This document shows, in pieces, positions 39,601 through 46,663 of a DNA stretch of 64,000 bases. Each line of letters begins with the position of its first letter. The stretch's first letter is position 1. The translations under genes were made by a program, and so were the position numbers. The DNA is from Pomphorhynchus laevis (Eukaryota; Acanthocephala; Palaeacanthocephala; Echinorhynchida; Pomphorhynchidae): contig WNNJ02001388.1 in NCBI GenBank assembly GCA_012934845.2, positions 31,387-95,386 on the forward strand, written 5' to 3'. The notes under the pieces are model-generated. The model saw only the letters and a list, made by a program, of their open reading frames with translations. It made no database searches and was not told the origin of the DNA.

Positions 39601-40626
39601 ACTCTTCTTCCCCTACAACGCATCGTCAACTCAGCCGTTTGAATTCTCCTCTGTCTTTGTCGTTTTGATCATACATCCTACCATCTTGCTTCTCTCGATT
39701 TGCCTACAATTTATTGTCGTGTTCAAATTCGTCTTCTTATCGTTGCTTTCCGCCTTGTAACTCTTCATACCCCTTCATTTCTCAACCTTCCTTTTCTCAA
39801 CAATTCTCGTCTTGTTTTCTGTTCTTTGCGTTCCTGTAAGTCCCTTCTTTTACATGCCCCAAACTACTCTACCTCTTTTGGCTTCTGCTCCTTCGTTGTG
39901 GCTGCTCCTCTCTTGTGGAATCATCTGCTCAACCTCGATGCTATGATTCAAACGCGAAATCCGATCACATTTAAACATCTAAACTAATTTATCTGCTTGA
40001 TGTTCGCTACTTTGTTTGTTAGTTAGTGGACTTGTAAGCGCGCAGCTGATACGCATTTGCCCAATTAAATAAATATATTATTAAAATGGCAATTTTTATA
40101 ATTTCACGGCATAAATTATATCAGCAGCTATTCCGTGTGTCGGGTTACAAACCATACCATACACGTGTCAAATATGGGTCTTTAACGTCGTAGCGAAGTA
40201 CAGCGCATCTTCCTATATATTTCAAGTCGATAATGTACATCATTAGATCGAGAATAAATATGAAATAATACGAGATCATCATTATATACTAAAGTATATA
40301 ATGATGCTTTGTCTTATTTAAAGAAATTATGATCAATTGGACTTCCTACTTTTTAGTTCTCTTCATTAATCATTTCACTATGGATTAATGAAAAGTTATT
40401 AATATATTAATATATATATTTCGTTTGTTATTTGTCTACCAATTTTAAATTCAGAAACGTTTTTAACACGCAACATGTATGTTCTAACATAAATTTTGCT
40501 ATATTTAGAGACGCATCTAATACAATAAACGTTCCTGCTGAGATTTCCCAATTTTTGTATGACGAGAAATCAGTGAATAGTTCTAGTCTCCGTGAATTTT
40601 ACATTTATTTGCAATCAAAAATGTAG
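13303..40626 (+). CDS. SEC24: COPII coat protein SEC24 (18 exons)
   Basis: SEC24 is the cargo-selecting subunit of the COPII inner coat: with SEC23 and SAR1 it packs ER export cargo. Exons joined by reading frame: 13303-13707, 15046-15107, 15161-15290, 15323-15449, 16918-17015, 17917-17983, 18027-18191, 19092-19261, 19310-19402, 19456-19570, 19633-19788, 19839-20012, 24186-24296, 24348-24529, 30320-30466, 32750-32956, 38112-38218, 40509-40626. All phases match, giving about 877 residues. Domains: Gln/Pro-rich N-terminus (1-135); zinc finger C212-x2-C215-x17-C233-x2-C236 (LIRCVSC, WKCNIC); trunk (VEFLASSDYM, RPPTPAVYVYLLEIS, LDVVCNTLCNNLDNIPSDSR); beta-sandwich and helical part (RYLTRPIGFEAVLRVRC, GNFLLKTADLL, RTIRVYTLAIPV); C-terminal gelsolin-like domain (VFLLLTVDVIYIYF). 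Length is slightly short for the family (about 900-1100). Uncertain points: the exon 14 donor (24530, or an alternative near 24556) and the GC donor at 19403. The paralogue (A/B or C/D type) is not resolved. No premature stop was found in the chosen exons. Confidence 0.9.
14222..14440 (-). repeat. PLE-linked repeat copy in SEC24 intron 1
   Basis: Second solo copy of the ~200-bp family (TCATCAGGAGGAACTGATGT core, AGCAGCGGGGCCAAATACAT). From 14440 to about 14760 the sequence continues into another dispersed AT-rich repeat containing CTGACAGAGGTTATATTACC; related stretches lie at about 38505-38650, 52300-52380 and 53570-53680, mostly in the opposite orientation. Confidence 0.7.
20367..20671. repeat. 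~66-bp tandem repeat, left part of interrupted array
   Basis: Unit of about 60-70 bp with the core CCCAAACCATATCCTCCT and ACAAATGGTATTCAAATTC, repeated about five times. The same unit resumes at 21867, on the far side of the Merlin element, so the array was split by that insertion. It lies in SEC24 intron 12. Confidence 0.85.
20672..21866 (-). mobile_element. Merlin-type DNA transposon with TIRs and 8-bp TSD
   Basis: Terminal inverted repeats start GGATCAAGTTTATTATTTCC on the left and end with the inverse (GGAATAATCAACTTGATCC) on the right. They are flanked by TCAAATTT (20664-20671) and TCAAATTC (21867-21874), an 8-bp target-site duplication with one mismatch; 8-9 bp is usual for Merlin/IS1016. 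Subterminal ~34-bp direct repeats containing TTATTTCCCCCAGCAACTAC occur near the left end, and a shorter set near the right. Total about 1195 bp. The transposase inside is broken. Confidence 0.88.
20893..21826 (-). pseudogene. Merlin / ISXO2-like DDE transposase
   Basis: Minus-strand pieces in order: MTAYESYIRRIPG, SDGFAWKCVNKNCERYKT (the Zn-binding, substrate-recognition region), then LGVDGIVCQIDES (first catalytic Asp), YNRGRISEQIWVF, TLLPIIEQV, IIHSDE (second Asp), VNHSREFLNRETGVHTQ, HIESYWAKMKARGKEIKG (Glu region) and AEYMWRYNIPG. This matches the ISXO2/Merlin order throughout. Damage: an in-frame TAA at 21106-21108 after KSYKKLH, and frameshifts in the N-terminal third near 21638 and 21400. 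It would have cut and pasted the element between its TIRs; it is now inactive. Confidence 0.9.
21867..21985. repeat. ~66-bp tandem repeat, right part of interrupted array
   Basis: About two further units of the repeat described at 20367-20671 (AACCATATTCTCCTAACAAA), directly after the right Merlin TSD. Confidence 0.8.
22487..23690 (+). mobile_element. Penelope-like element (PLE), degenerate, SEC24 intron 12
   Basis: Reverse transcriptase of the PLE type, not LINE type: ITTIDKASNNFVFI, YWNPKLHKNPIKPRFICSA (the KLHK block), DFSTLYTNLDL, GGNSSPIIADLFLSFIEYEF and YMFRYIDDICVFNS (catalytic YIDD). The frame is interrupted near 23030 and 23250 and ends around 23630. It starts with a short leader shared with the copy at 45300-46050. 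No GIY-YIG domain is visible in this copy. Confidence 0.88.
23826..23975 (+). mobile_element. Second partial PLE RT fragment
   Basis: Repeats the FRYIDDICVFNSNNFYSI to YLDMNM segment of the PLE reverse transcriptase just downstream of the first copy. It is either a tandem partial duplication or a second truncated insertion. A short hairpin (GGTGGACCTCATTGGGTCCACC, 23779-23800) lies before it. Confidence 0.8.
24685..25285 (-). mobile_element. 5'-truncated LINE copy D with terminal hairpin
   Basis: Minus-strand LINE 3' end from a diverged subfamily: FRSCMSLLSSLLFSKTDYCL, LQRIINSAVRALFRLRRFDY, then the family 3' end GTGGCAAATGCG (complement) at about 24686. It stops at 25285 in a perfect hairpin (25244-25261 with 25268-25285). 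Located in SEC24 intron 14. Confidence 0.85.
25640..26260 (-). mobile_element. Very degenerate LINE RT fragment
   Basis: Purine-rich stretches align by eye with the minus-strand RT C-terminal region of copies B and D (for example GCTGAGACAGTAGTCAATCT against GCTAAGGCAGTAATCGGTTT). No frame survives. Assignment rests on this local similarity. Confidence 0.45.
26316..27472. repeat. 370-bp tandem array, 3.1 copies
   Basis: Units start CTAGGATTA at about 26316, 26687, 27057 and 27427 (spacing 371, 370, 370); the last is cut after about 45 bp. Copies are almost identical, so the array is young. Each unit holds an open frame of up to 95 codons (MYAIIHYINMADSG start) that crosses a hairpin and resembles no protein known to me, so it is probably incidental. 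Each unit also carries a possible pseudoknot: GGACC then GAAAC (26608-26617), GCGTAGG (26629-26635), CTGATGA (26643-26649), GGTCC (26650-26654), CCTACGC (26656-26662). An inverted partial copy is at 36148-36340. Metazoan retrozymes are short tandem repeats of this size; whether this is one is untested. Confidence 0.9.
27568..27722. repeat. Inverted repeat with hammerhead-like hairpin
   Basis: Left arm 27568-27616 and right arm 27674-27722 are imperfect inverse copies of about 49 bp (both keep the AAACGTTTATAAA block and its inverse). Next to the right arm is TGAAGA, then the hairpin GGTG-TTGA-CACC, then GAAACGTT (27654-27680). That order (CUGANGA, stem II, GAAACGU) is the minimal hammerhead described in Penelope-like elements, but the first core base is A instead of C here. 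Confidence 0.6.
28560..29110 (-). mobile_element. Degenerate non-LTR reverse transcriptase fragment
   Basis: On the minus strand the order NLDKTKVVKF (about 29040-28990), a KYLG-like segment, then LKCFDIMLLPIVQYGLIAFW (about 28800-28735) and LLSFIKIVMR matches the RT thumb region of LINEs of a different clade from copies A-D (VNxxKTK, then LPxxxYG). Several frames are used. It sits in SEC24 intron 14. Confidence 0.6.
30058..30275 (-). repeat. PLE-linked repeat, solo copy
   Basis: Copy of the ~200-bp family (TCATCAGGAGGAACTGCTAT) in opposite orientation to the copy at 32106. The PLE at 31005 is therefore flanked on both sides by this repeat in inverted arrangement, at a distance on the left. 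Confidence 0.7.
31005..32105 (+). mobile_element. Penelope-like element, 5'-rearranged, long RT frame
   Basis: The longest plus-strand frame is 31092-31817 (241 codons): INTGIKHYFSINSTKEFLEQ, DFSTLYTNLDLVDIKEAL, RQVKGVPMGGNSSPIIADLF and MFRYIDDICVFN. A one-base break at about 31815 is followed by the conserved C-terminal segment (FLHEHSCIPYNIKYNTLNNE to YINQHNNIKNKFKL). The 5' end is scrambled: 31015-31105 copies the later LFLSFIEYEF-to-KYMKYMF segment and then jumps back to the earlier KTHFKKF block. It ends directly at the repeat starting about 32106. It lies in SEC24 intron 15. Confidence 0.88.
32106..32300 (+). repeat. PLE 3' repeat abutting a PLE
   Basis: Begins AATTTTTATGGATGGATAAT straight after the PLE coding end. 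Internal paired segments: GGCCCC (32200-32205) with GGGGCC (32231-32236), and CTGCTATG (32207-32214) with CATAGCAG (32249-32256), which interlock as a pseudoknot; GAAAC follows the first helix (32237-32241) and CTGATGA is at 32263-32269. A scrap of PLE (32286-32400) follows. Confidence 0.8.
33551..33603. repeat. (TA)n microsatellite
   Basis: About 26 uninterrupted TA dinucleotides in SEC24 intron 16. Confidence 0.95.
34138..34590. repeat. Direct duplication of ~80 bp
   Basis: 34138-34218 (ACGTTTTCTCCCTTGATGAG onward) recurs almost exactly at 34514-34588, separated by about 295 bp of A/T-only-like sequence. Each copy starts with a small hairpin (GTTTTCTC with GAGAAAAC). Confidence 0.8.
34790..34935 (-). 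repeat. PLE-linked repeat, eroded solo copy
   Basis: Recognisable by AACTGCTATGCTATCAGGTT and the CTAATGATGTATTTTC end in SEC24 intron 16; its central GCGGGGCC is mutated. Confidence 0.6.
36148..36340 (-). repeat. Inverted partial copy of the 370-bp unit with terminal hairpin
   Basis: The minus strand matches the first half of the unit at 26316 (MYAIIHSINLADSG in translation, CTCGCTCGTGTATGCAATTA). At its inner end the copy turns back on itself: arms 36148-36163 and 36167-36182 are perfectly inverse around ATA. Confidence 0.85.
37237..37441. repeat. 205-bp near-perfect palindrome (MITE-like)
   Basis: Two arms of about 100 bp (AAGACTTTCAATAAAAC at the left edge, its inverse at the right; GGAAGCTTAACC near the middle) around a short centre at about 37339. 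Mismatches are few. GC content is higher than the surroundings. The outer sequence TATTAATAA occurs on both sides and could be a target-site duplication, though it is itself nearly palindromic. No coding capacity. It lies in SEC24 intron 16. Confidence 0.88.
38505..38960 (+). repeat. Two dispersed repeats in the last SEC24 intron
   Basis: 38505-38650 matches the TTCTACTGACAAGTTATTATT / GGTAATATAACCTCTGTCAG family also seen at 14560 (inverted), 52320 and 53575. 38765-38960 is a PLE-linked repeat copy in plus orientation, with CAGCGGGGCC mutated. Confidence 0.65.
39026..40080 (+). mobile_element. 5'-truncated CR1-like LINE copy F
   Basis: Begins inside the RT at a FRVCSNSYLS block just before GVPQG (here GVSQGSLLD), continues with MQYADDIVIYAHASAYRIHN (39172 onward) and RNPNKSKIM, and runs to the family 3' end (ACGCATTTGCCCAATTAAAT, about 40050-40070). 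Many frameshifts. It fills most of SEC24 intron 17. Confidence 0.88.
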
Positions 40627-40984
40627 TATTGCTCTTTACATTACATGTCGAGTTTGCACAATAAAATTGCGTTGTTTAAAATTCCTTATTTTGATACATC
40701 GTCGGTTAGTTAAATTAGTCAAATTTCAATTTTAAATTTTAACTATAATTTTAATTATATAAAATCGATATAAAAAACCAATTTTATAAAAAACTTGATC
40801 TTAAAATCAACTATGTTTTATTAAAAGTTAATTATAAAATTTAACTTTTATTTTAAATTTTAATTTTAAATTTCAAGTTGATATAAATTATTAATTATTT
40901 ATAATAATTAACTATATAATAAGCATGCACATATGTTTTTGTAAATTTAAATATGTCATCTCTACGATGACATATTTTTTGTTG

Positions 40985-41250
40985 GGGAGTTGAGGGACTG
41001 AAACCTGGTAGCATAGCAGTTCCTCCTGATGACCTCTAATCCTTATTCTGATACATCGTATGTTATTTATTAGTCAATTCATAAAAATGACGTTTATTTT
41101 AAATTTCAATTTTTTATTTTAACTTGATTTAAATTATAGAAAATCTAAAAACAATTAATTTTATTATTTAATTTTTAAATTTTGATTTTTATTATTAATT
41201 TTGTTTTATAATTATATTAAATACGTAACTCAGCAAGCTGATTTGATTTA
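40985..41250 (+). repeat. PLE-linked repeat, 3' half plus AT-rich tail
   Basis: Contains GCATAGCAGTTCCTCCTGAT followed by the AT-rich terminal part (TTATTAGTCAATTCATAAAA). It lies about 360 bp past the SEC24 stop codon. No polyadenylation signal was assigned confidently. Confidence 0.65.
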
Positions 41251-41379
41251 AAATACAGCAGAAATACATCTTAAATAACTACAGTAACAACACAAAAACT
41301 ACAAATATATTATTATTTTTTAATATTTATTATTATTATTTTACAATCTCTGGGTTACCCGCAAATAGGCCCGTAAATG

Positions 41380-42360
41380 AGAATTCAGTTCAGTTTGGGT
41401 TCAAAATTCTGGACGTCCGATTGCAGATCGCGTTCCTCTGATGCATCGCGATGTCATTTTTGCAAGTAATAGGCCTAGACGCGTTCTAAGCTTTGTAAGC
41501 TCGTCGGGGTATCTGCTTGCTCGCTAATTTGCCAATTTAGATGCGATCCGTCTTAAAAGTTGTGTGGCATTGTCACCGCTTCCACCTGAGAATGAGAAGA
41601 CGGCGGGTACAAGAGACCCCCGCTCGAACTCTGTTATTCTTTCGAGATATTTACTGCGCTTTCGCTGTTGGTGGTACTTATAGCAGGACTCTGGTGTCTT
41701 GGAGGAGTTGGACTGAGCGAAAGCGTTAAACACGCAAATGTCGAAGAAAGTTCGCTCACTCCTATCACCAAACAACCCTGAGCATGCAATGTCGAGCCTA
41801 GCATCACGGTCTTTTTTCGTTGAGCCGTTTCTAAATTCAAAGTTTGGCGGGACTGATGTAAACAGCGGCTCGACTTGTACGTTATACGATGTTTCTGTTA
41901 GCTGATAGGCAATAAAATCGCGCTCGGCATCGTGTCGCATCGACGGAAGACCACCGAATGGGCATGAGAGAGCATGGGCAACTGTATTAATCTGCCTACA
42001 TTTACATTGAGTTGGTGCGGATTTAGGCGTAATTCCGTATCTAGAAGAAATAGAATCACAAAACTCGATGTTACTTAATCGAGTTGCTCGATCGAATGTA
42101 GGATATCCGAATAGAAGCCCCTGTTGTTGAAGCATGCTCAATTGCGGTACACAGAATTCCACTCGCATTGCTCAAAATATCTTCTTGGTCAAGCTTTTCA
42201 CTAGAGGCTTTTGCTGCCCGTAGATTTTTAATAATTGTCTCCTGCATAGAATTAAGTACCGAGCCAATATATCCTTGTATGCTTGGCCCACACACTGAGG
42301 TCGATGATCCTTAGTGTGAGGAACAATAAGGCTGTCGTCCAGATTGTGGAACTACGGCTC
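41380..42360 (-). mobile_element. Retroelement C-terminal domain, zinc knuckle plus nuclease-like fold (fragment)
   Basis: A 214-codon minus-strand frame (42168-41524): FCDSISSRYG, a C-x-C...HALSCPFGG zinc-like motif, MRHDAERDFIAY, then ARLDIACSGLFGDRSERTFF-DICVF and LERITEFERGSLVPAVFSFSG. An upstream piece in another frame (42295-42071) precedes it. The HALSCxxGG...RHxxIRD...ARLDIA...ERxFFDxRVFN pattern is common downstream of reverse transcriptases in invertebrate genomes; the Asp-rich core resembles a restriction-like nuclease, which is inference. No RT is present here. It is clearly less AT-rich than its flanks. Confidence 0.7.
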
Positions 42361-42479
42361 AGCTCTTTACTAAATAAATAATTATATTAATAAATAATTA
42401 AATTATAATTATTTATTATTTGATTATTTAAATTTTAAATTTTAACTTTATATAAATTATATGAAATATTATGTAACAA

Positions 42480-43950
42480 TTATGGCGGGTGTGGGGATAT
42501 ATACAAGTCCCCGTTTGTCGTTCGTGATATAGAGAGGTTTACCAAGTGAACAAAAGGCTGACGTCTTTGAGACTTTTAGCCAAAGAGGTAAAGGGGAAAC
42601 TGTTGTGTGTGCGGATGCTCCCAACATTATCTCGAAATACGCTGCCTTCGTGGAATATCTTCAGGCTCTGATTGTTATTACTCCTGTTGGAGATTCCCTC
42701 GTTCTATTGGGTGGCATCAATGTTCATTTTGGTAGCGACAGTAGCACTTGGAATGGAGTTTTGGTGAGAAACGGGCTTTGCGATCTGAATTCGAGTGGTG
42801 TTGAATAATTGCACTTTTGTTCTCGTAACAATTTATGCATAACCAACACAATGTTTGAACATAAGGAGATCCATAGATACACATGACATCAAGATTCTCT
42901 CAGTCAAAGATCAATGATCGATTTTGTAATCGTTTCATCTGATCTGCGACGTAATGTTCAGGGCACTCGCGTGAAGAGAAGGGCTGAGCTGTCAACCAAT
43001 GGCAGGATCGGATTCTAGACAAGCCTAATAAACCCAAACGTTGTGTGATGGCGTGTTGGGAACATCTAGCAGATGTTTCTGTCAAAGGATGTTTTTCTAG
43101 CTACATCCGGGAAAACTCTCGGTTGCCAGAAGAGGTAAAGAGCATTGATCAGGAATGGGAAATGTTCAGATTCTCGCTTGCCAAAGCAACTGTGAAAAGT
43201 TGTTGCTTGAAGGCCTTAGATGCTTGTCGCGGAGGAAATACTCAAACTACTTTATGGACACTAACAGTTAGAGATGTTGTCTAACAGAAGAAGATGGCTT
43301 ATAAGGTAACTTTCTTAGATAAATCATTGGAAGCTGTCGACAAGTACAGATGGGCAAAGAGAACTTCAGCTCGAGCAGTTATCGAAGCGAAGAAGGCGGT
43401 TTGGGATAAGTTTGGAGAGGACTTAGAACTTAATTATAGGTCAGCTTCGAATATGTTCTGGAGAACGATCAGCAGCCTTCGTGTTATAAAGCAGACAACT
43501 CCTCAAACTGTCTATGACAAGAAAGGATCTACGCTGACTGACATTAAAGAAATTCTTGGTTGTTGGAAAGAGCGTTTTAGGAGTCTCCTTAGTCCGATGG
43601 ATATGTCTTCTCTTGTAGAAGTAGAGCCTTTAGAATAAACGGAAGAACTCATCTCTTTGGAAGAGGTCATTGCTGTTATTAAAAAAACTGTCTATGACAA
43701 GAGAGGATCTACGCTGATTGACATTGAAGAAATTCTTGGTTGTTGGAAAGAGCGTTTTATGAGTCTCCTTTATCCGGCGAATATATCTTCTCTTGTAGAT
43801 GTAGAGCCTTTAGAATAAACGAAAGAACTCATCTCTTTGGAAGAGGTCATTGCTGTTATTAAAAAAAACTTTCTATGACAAGAGAGGATCTACGCTGACT
43901 GACATTGAAAAAATTCTAGGTTGTTGGAAAGAGCGTTTTATGCATGAATG
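42480..43950 (+). mobile_element. LINE endonuclease fragment (different clade) with internal tandem duplication
   Basis: Plus strand: IISKYAAFVEYLQALIVITP, DSLVLLGGINVHFGSDSSTW and LVRNGLCDLNSSGVE resemble the GDFNAHVG...GxNGLxDLNxSG block of an APE-type LINE endonuclease; the catalytic GDFN Asp is replaced by Gly (GGIN). Further on, MACWEHLADVSVKG, MAYKVTFLDKSLEAVDKYRW and RSASNMFWRTISSLRV are the linker to the RT. From 43500 a ~185-bp block (TVYDKKGSTLTDIKEILGCW, KERFRSLLSP) is repeated three times (43504, about 43687, about 43868), the last cut by the PLE at 43963. Several stops and frameshifts. Confidence 0.8.
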
Positions 43951-43962
43951 TTCATGCAAAAA

Positions 43963-45000
43963 TATGTTTCATCTTAATTTAAATTTCTGCTTGATTTTAT
44001 TTTTATAATTAGCTAGTTTAAAATATGTATCTATTAAATTATTTAAATGATTTTGAAGAAAGCCAATATCATTACATATTGTTGCAATTCTTAAAATTTC
44101 ATTATTTAATGTATTATATTTTATATTATATAGTATGCATGAATGCTCATGCAAAAATATGTTTCTTGTAAATTTAAATATGTCATCTTTACGATATAAA
44201 TTAATAGTAGTTTTAGTTAATGTTAATTTAATGTTCATATCTAGATATACACCTTCTTTATCATTAATATTGGTTTTGTTAAGAATAAGGCTTTCTGGAT
44301 AAATTTGTTCACTAATTGAATAAAAATTATTAGAATTAAATACACATATATCATCAATGTATCGAAACATATATTTCATATATTTATATTGTTTAGATTT
44401 AGTTTTTACACAGTTATGAACAAATTCATATTCTATAAAGCTTAAAAACGAGTCAGCTATAATTGGGCTACTATTACCTCCCATTGGAACAGCTTTTACT
44501 CGTCTAAATAAAGATGTCCCTACTTTTAAATAATTTTGATTTATCAAAATATTTAAGGATTCTATTAATTCAATTTTATCCATATATTTATATTTATTTG
44601 ATGGTTTAATTTTTGTTAGATAGGCGTTATAATTATTATAACATATATATGTATATCTTTTTCCGAATATAAGGTTAATTAATTTTACTAACGCTTCTTT
44701 AATATCTACTAAATCTAGATTTGTATAAAGCGTAGTAAAATTGTATGTATTTATATTTTGAAAATTTATTCCTCTTGTCTGTTCTAAAAATTCTTTTGTA
44801 GAATTAATGCTGAAATAGTGTTTTATACCAGTATTAATTTCGATTACCTTGCAATATTTTTTAAAATGTGCTTTAATTACTTTAAGTATTTTATTCATAT
44901 AGACAGAAAGTGGTTTTAATGTACATTTAAACGCACTACATATGAACCTAGGTTTTATTGGATTTTTATGTAATAAAAATCCATTTTTATGTAATTGCAA
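43963..45000 (-). mobile_element. Penelope-like element with intact 343-codon RT frame
   Basis: The best PLE frame in the window (45000-43969, minus): NPIKPRFICSAFKCTLKPL, EFLEQTRGINFQ, LYTNLDLVDIKEALVK, AVPMGGNSSPIIADSFLSF, MFRYIDDICVFN, GVYLDMNIKL and FLHEHSCI. The Penelope-group RT fingers-to-thumb order is complete, but the N-terminal part is missing. Near 44970 the AAAAATCC of the KNP codons is repeated with changed sequence, marking a broken 5' end. It lies 32 bp from the tRNA gene. PLEs reverse-transcribe at a nicked target; many carry GIY-YIG endonucleases, but this copy shows none. Confidence 0.88.
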
Positions 45001-45031
45001 ATTCTAAATTAGAAAATATTTTTTGCCTTAT

Positions 45032-45103
45032 TTCCCACACCGGGAATCGAACCCGGGCCGCCGGCGTGAAAGGCCGGAATCCTAACCACTAGACCATATG
45101 GGA
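45032..45103 (-). tRNA. tRNA-Glu (anticodon UUC)
   Basis: The minus strand folds as a full cloverleaf of 72 nt including the discriminator A. Acceptor stem TCCCATA with TGTGGGA (one G-T wobble); D arm GGTCTAGTGGTTAGGA; anticodon stem CCGGC with GCCGG around loop CTTTCAC (anticodon TTC); T arm CCCGGGTTCGATTCCCGG, with the B box GGTTCGATTCC intact. A TTTT run for Pol III termination lies about 15 nt past the 3' end (complement of 45013-45016). No intron. It is flanked on both sides by same-strand PLE fragments. Confidence 0.97.
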
Positions 45104-45204
45104 CACAACATGAAGATAATACTTTAATGTAGTTTATGTTTAATGAAAAATAAATAAATAGCAAACAATTATATCATGAAGAATTGTTTTCAAGTCAAAT
45201 GTTT

Positions 45205-45290
45205 ATCAGAATAAGGATTATGTGTCATCAGTAAAAACAGGAATGATATCAGGTTTCCACCGTTATTCCTTGTTAGAGCAAGGTTATAGT
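45205..45290 (-). repeat. Eroded PLE-linked repeat remnant
   Basis: Weak match to the family (CAGAATAAGGATTATGTGTC, GATATCAGGTTTCCACCGTT) between the tRNA and the next PLE. Confidence 0.45.
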
Positions 45291-45299
45291 TATCATTTC

Positions 45300-46050
45300 C
45301 GATTGTCATTTCGGATTAATAAATAGTGTTTTATACCAGTATTAATTTCGATTACATTCCAATATTTTTTAATATTGTACGTATTTATTCCTTTAATGCG
45401 TTCTAAAAATTCTTCTGTAGAATAAATACTGAAAAAGTGATTTATATTTATTAATTTCGATTACCTTGCAATATTTTTTAAAATGTGCTTTAATTACTTT
45501 AAGTATTTTATTCATATAGACAGAAAGTGGTTTTAATGTACATTTAAACGCACTACATATGAACCTAGGTTTTATTGGATTTTTATGTAATTTTGGATTC
45601 CAATATAATATAGGTATAGTTTTATTATCTGATTCAATTTTTATACCCTTTTTATCCATTATAGAACAGTGACTTGTAATAATTGTTTCTAAACTTAACT
45701 CACTACGATTCATATGTTGGATTTACATTTAAATGATTAGAATTATACTCTTTCATTAGTATATCATAATAAAGCTTTTTGCATATGAAGACAAAGTTAT
45801 TACTAGCTTTATCAATAGTTGTTATTATATAGTTATCCTTTAATTTAGTAAGTTCTGTATACATATCTTTATTAATTTTATCTTTCCTTTTGTAATTGTT
45901 TGTAATTTTCATTTTATTTTTAATTTTATCAAATATAAAAGTGAAAGCTCGATATATTCGAGCTTTCACTATTAATCAGCTTACTAAAGTAAAGCATTAA
46001 TGATATAGCGAATTGTAAATTTTATTTTTGTCGTTGTTATTTAATAACGA
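45300..46050 (-). mobile_element. PLE 5' part: leader and N-terminal RT region
   Basis: Minus strand from about 46050: a leader matching 22430-22510, then MKITNNYKRKDKINKDMY, NYIITTIDKASNNFVF, ELSLETIITSHCSIM, YWNPKLHKNPIKPRFICSA and LKPLSVYMNKILKVIKAH. The segment after KVIEIN is a jumble of short repeats of the INTGIKHYF region (45320-45460). Frameshift near 45705. Together with the copy beyond the tRNA it could be one PLE split in two, but the two overlap in the KLHK-to-HFKK region, so they are separate insertions. Confidence 0.85.
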
Positions 46051-46140
46051 TTTTAAATTTTATTATTGAATCTATATTTATACCCTTTTGACAGCATTTT
46101 CATTAATTAACCATTTTTAGTTAATTCTAGATTATGGGTT

Positions 46141-46336
46141 TTACATTCGTCCTGCAGCTGCTTGAGCTATCTTGAGAACGTTATTAACATTAGCGTGTCT
46201 GAATTTAACTATTGAGCAATCGTGGCCGTCAAGTTCCGAAATATCGGCCAGCTGTTCACTTAATCGTCTGAATAATGTAGGTAGATCAATCCCGTGATGG
46301 AGATCGCTAGCTCGGCTAATAGTCTTGTCGCTCATT
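46141..46336 (-). CDS. Unrecognised coding exon or small ORF (64 codons)
   Basis: A minus-strand frame MSDKTISRASDLHHG, ending KIAQAAAGRM and a stop at 46141-46143. It starts directly after a plausible acceptor (TTTATCTAG), and a donor-like ATGTAAAAC overlaps the stop, so it may be a first coding exon that splices on rather than a complete 64-residue protein. Codon use is less AT-biased than the flanks and the sequence reads as real protein (LPTLFRRLSEQLADISELDG). No family recognised. It follows the terminal exon of the next gene on the same strand. Confidence 0.4.
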
Positions 46337-46663
46337 CTAGATAAACATATCAAAGACTTAAAAATGACTATTGACTTGATCGTTACCAATTAAAAGACTT
46401 ATTTCAATTGAAAAGAGATCTGAAAAATTAACAAACAACTTTTTACCGAGTTATTTAAAATATTTGAAAGTAGAATTTATTTTTTAATATACAAATCGAA
46501 AAAGTATTTTTTCATTAAATCACATGACTTTAATACAAACAAAAATATCAAAATAATTTCTTGTACACTCTAGCACTTATTCGAACTTTGATATTACTTA
46601 TACTCATATCATCCAAAGTTAGATATCTTGTATTCGTACTTACGAAAATAAGTATGTCCAACG

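Noticed and set aside
42295-42360. Continuation of the nuclease-like frame into an RT
   Set aside because: No YxDD or other RT motif within 1 kb on that strand; the fragment simply ends.
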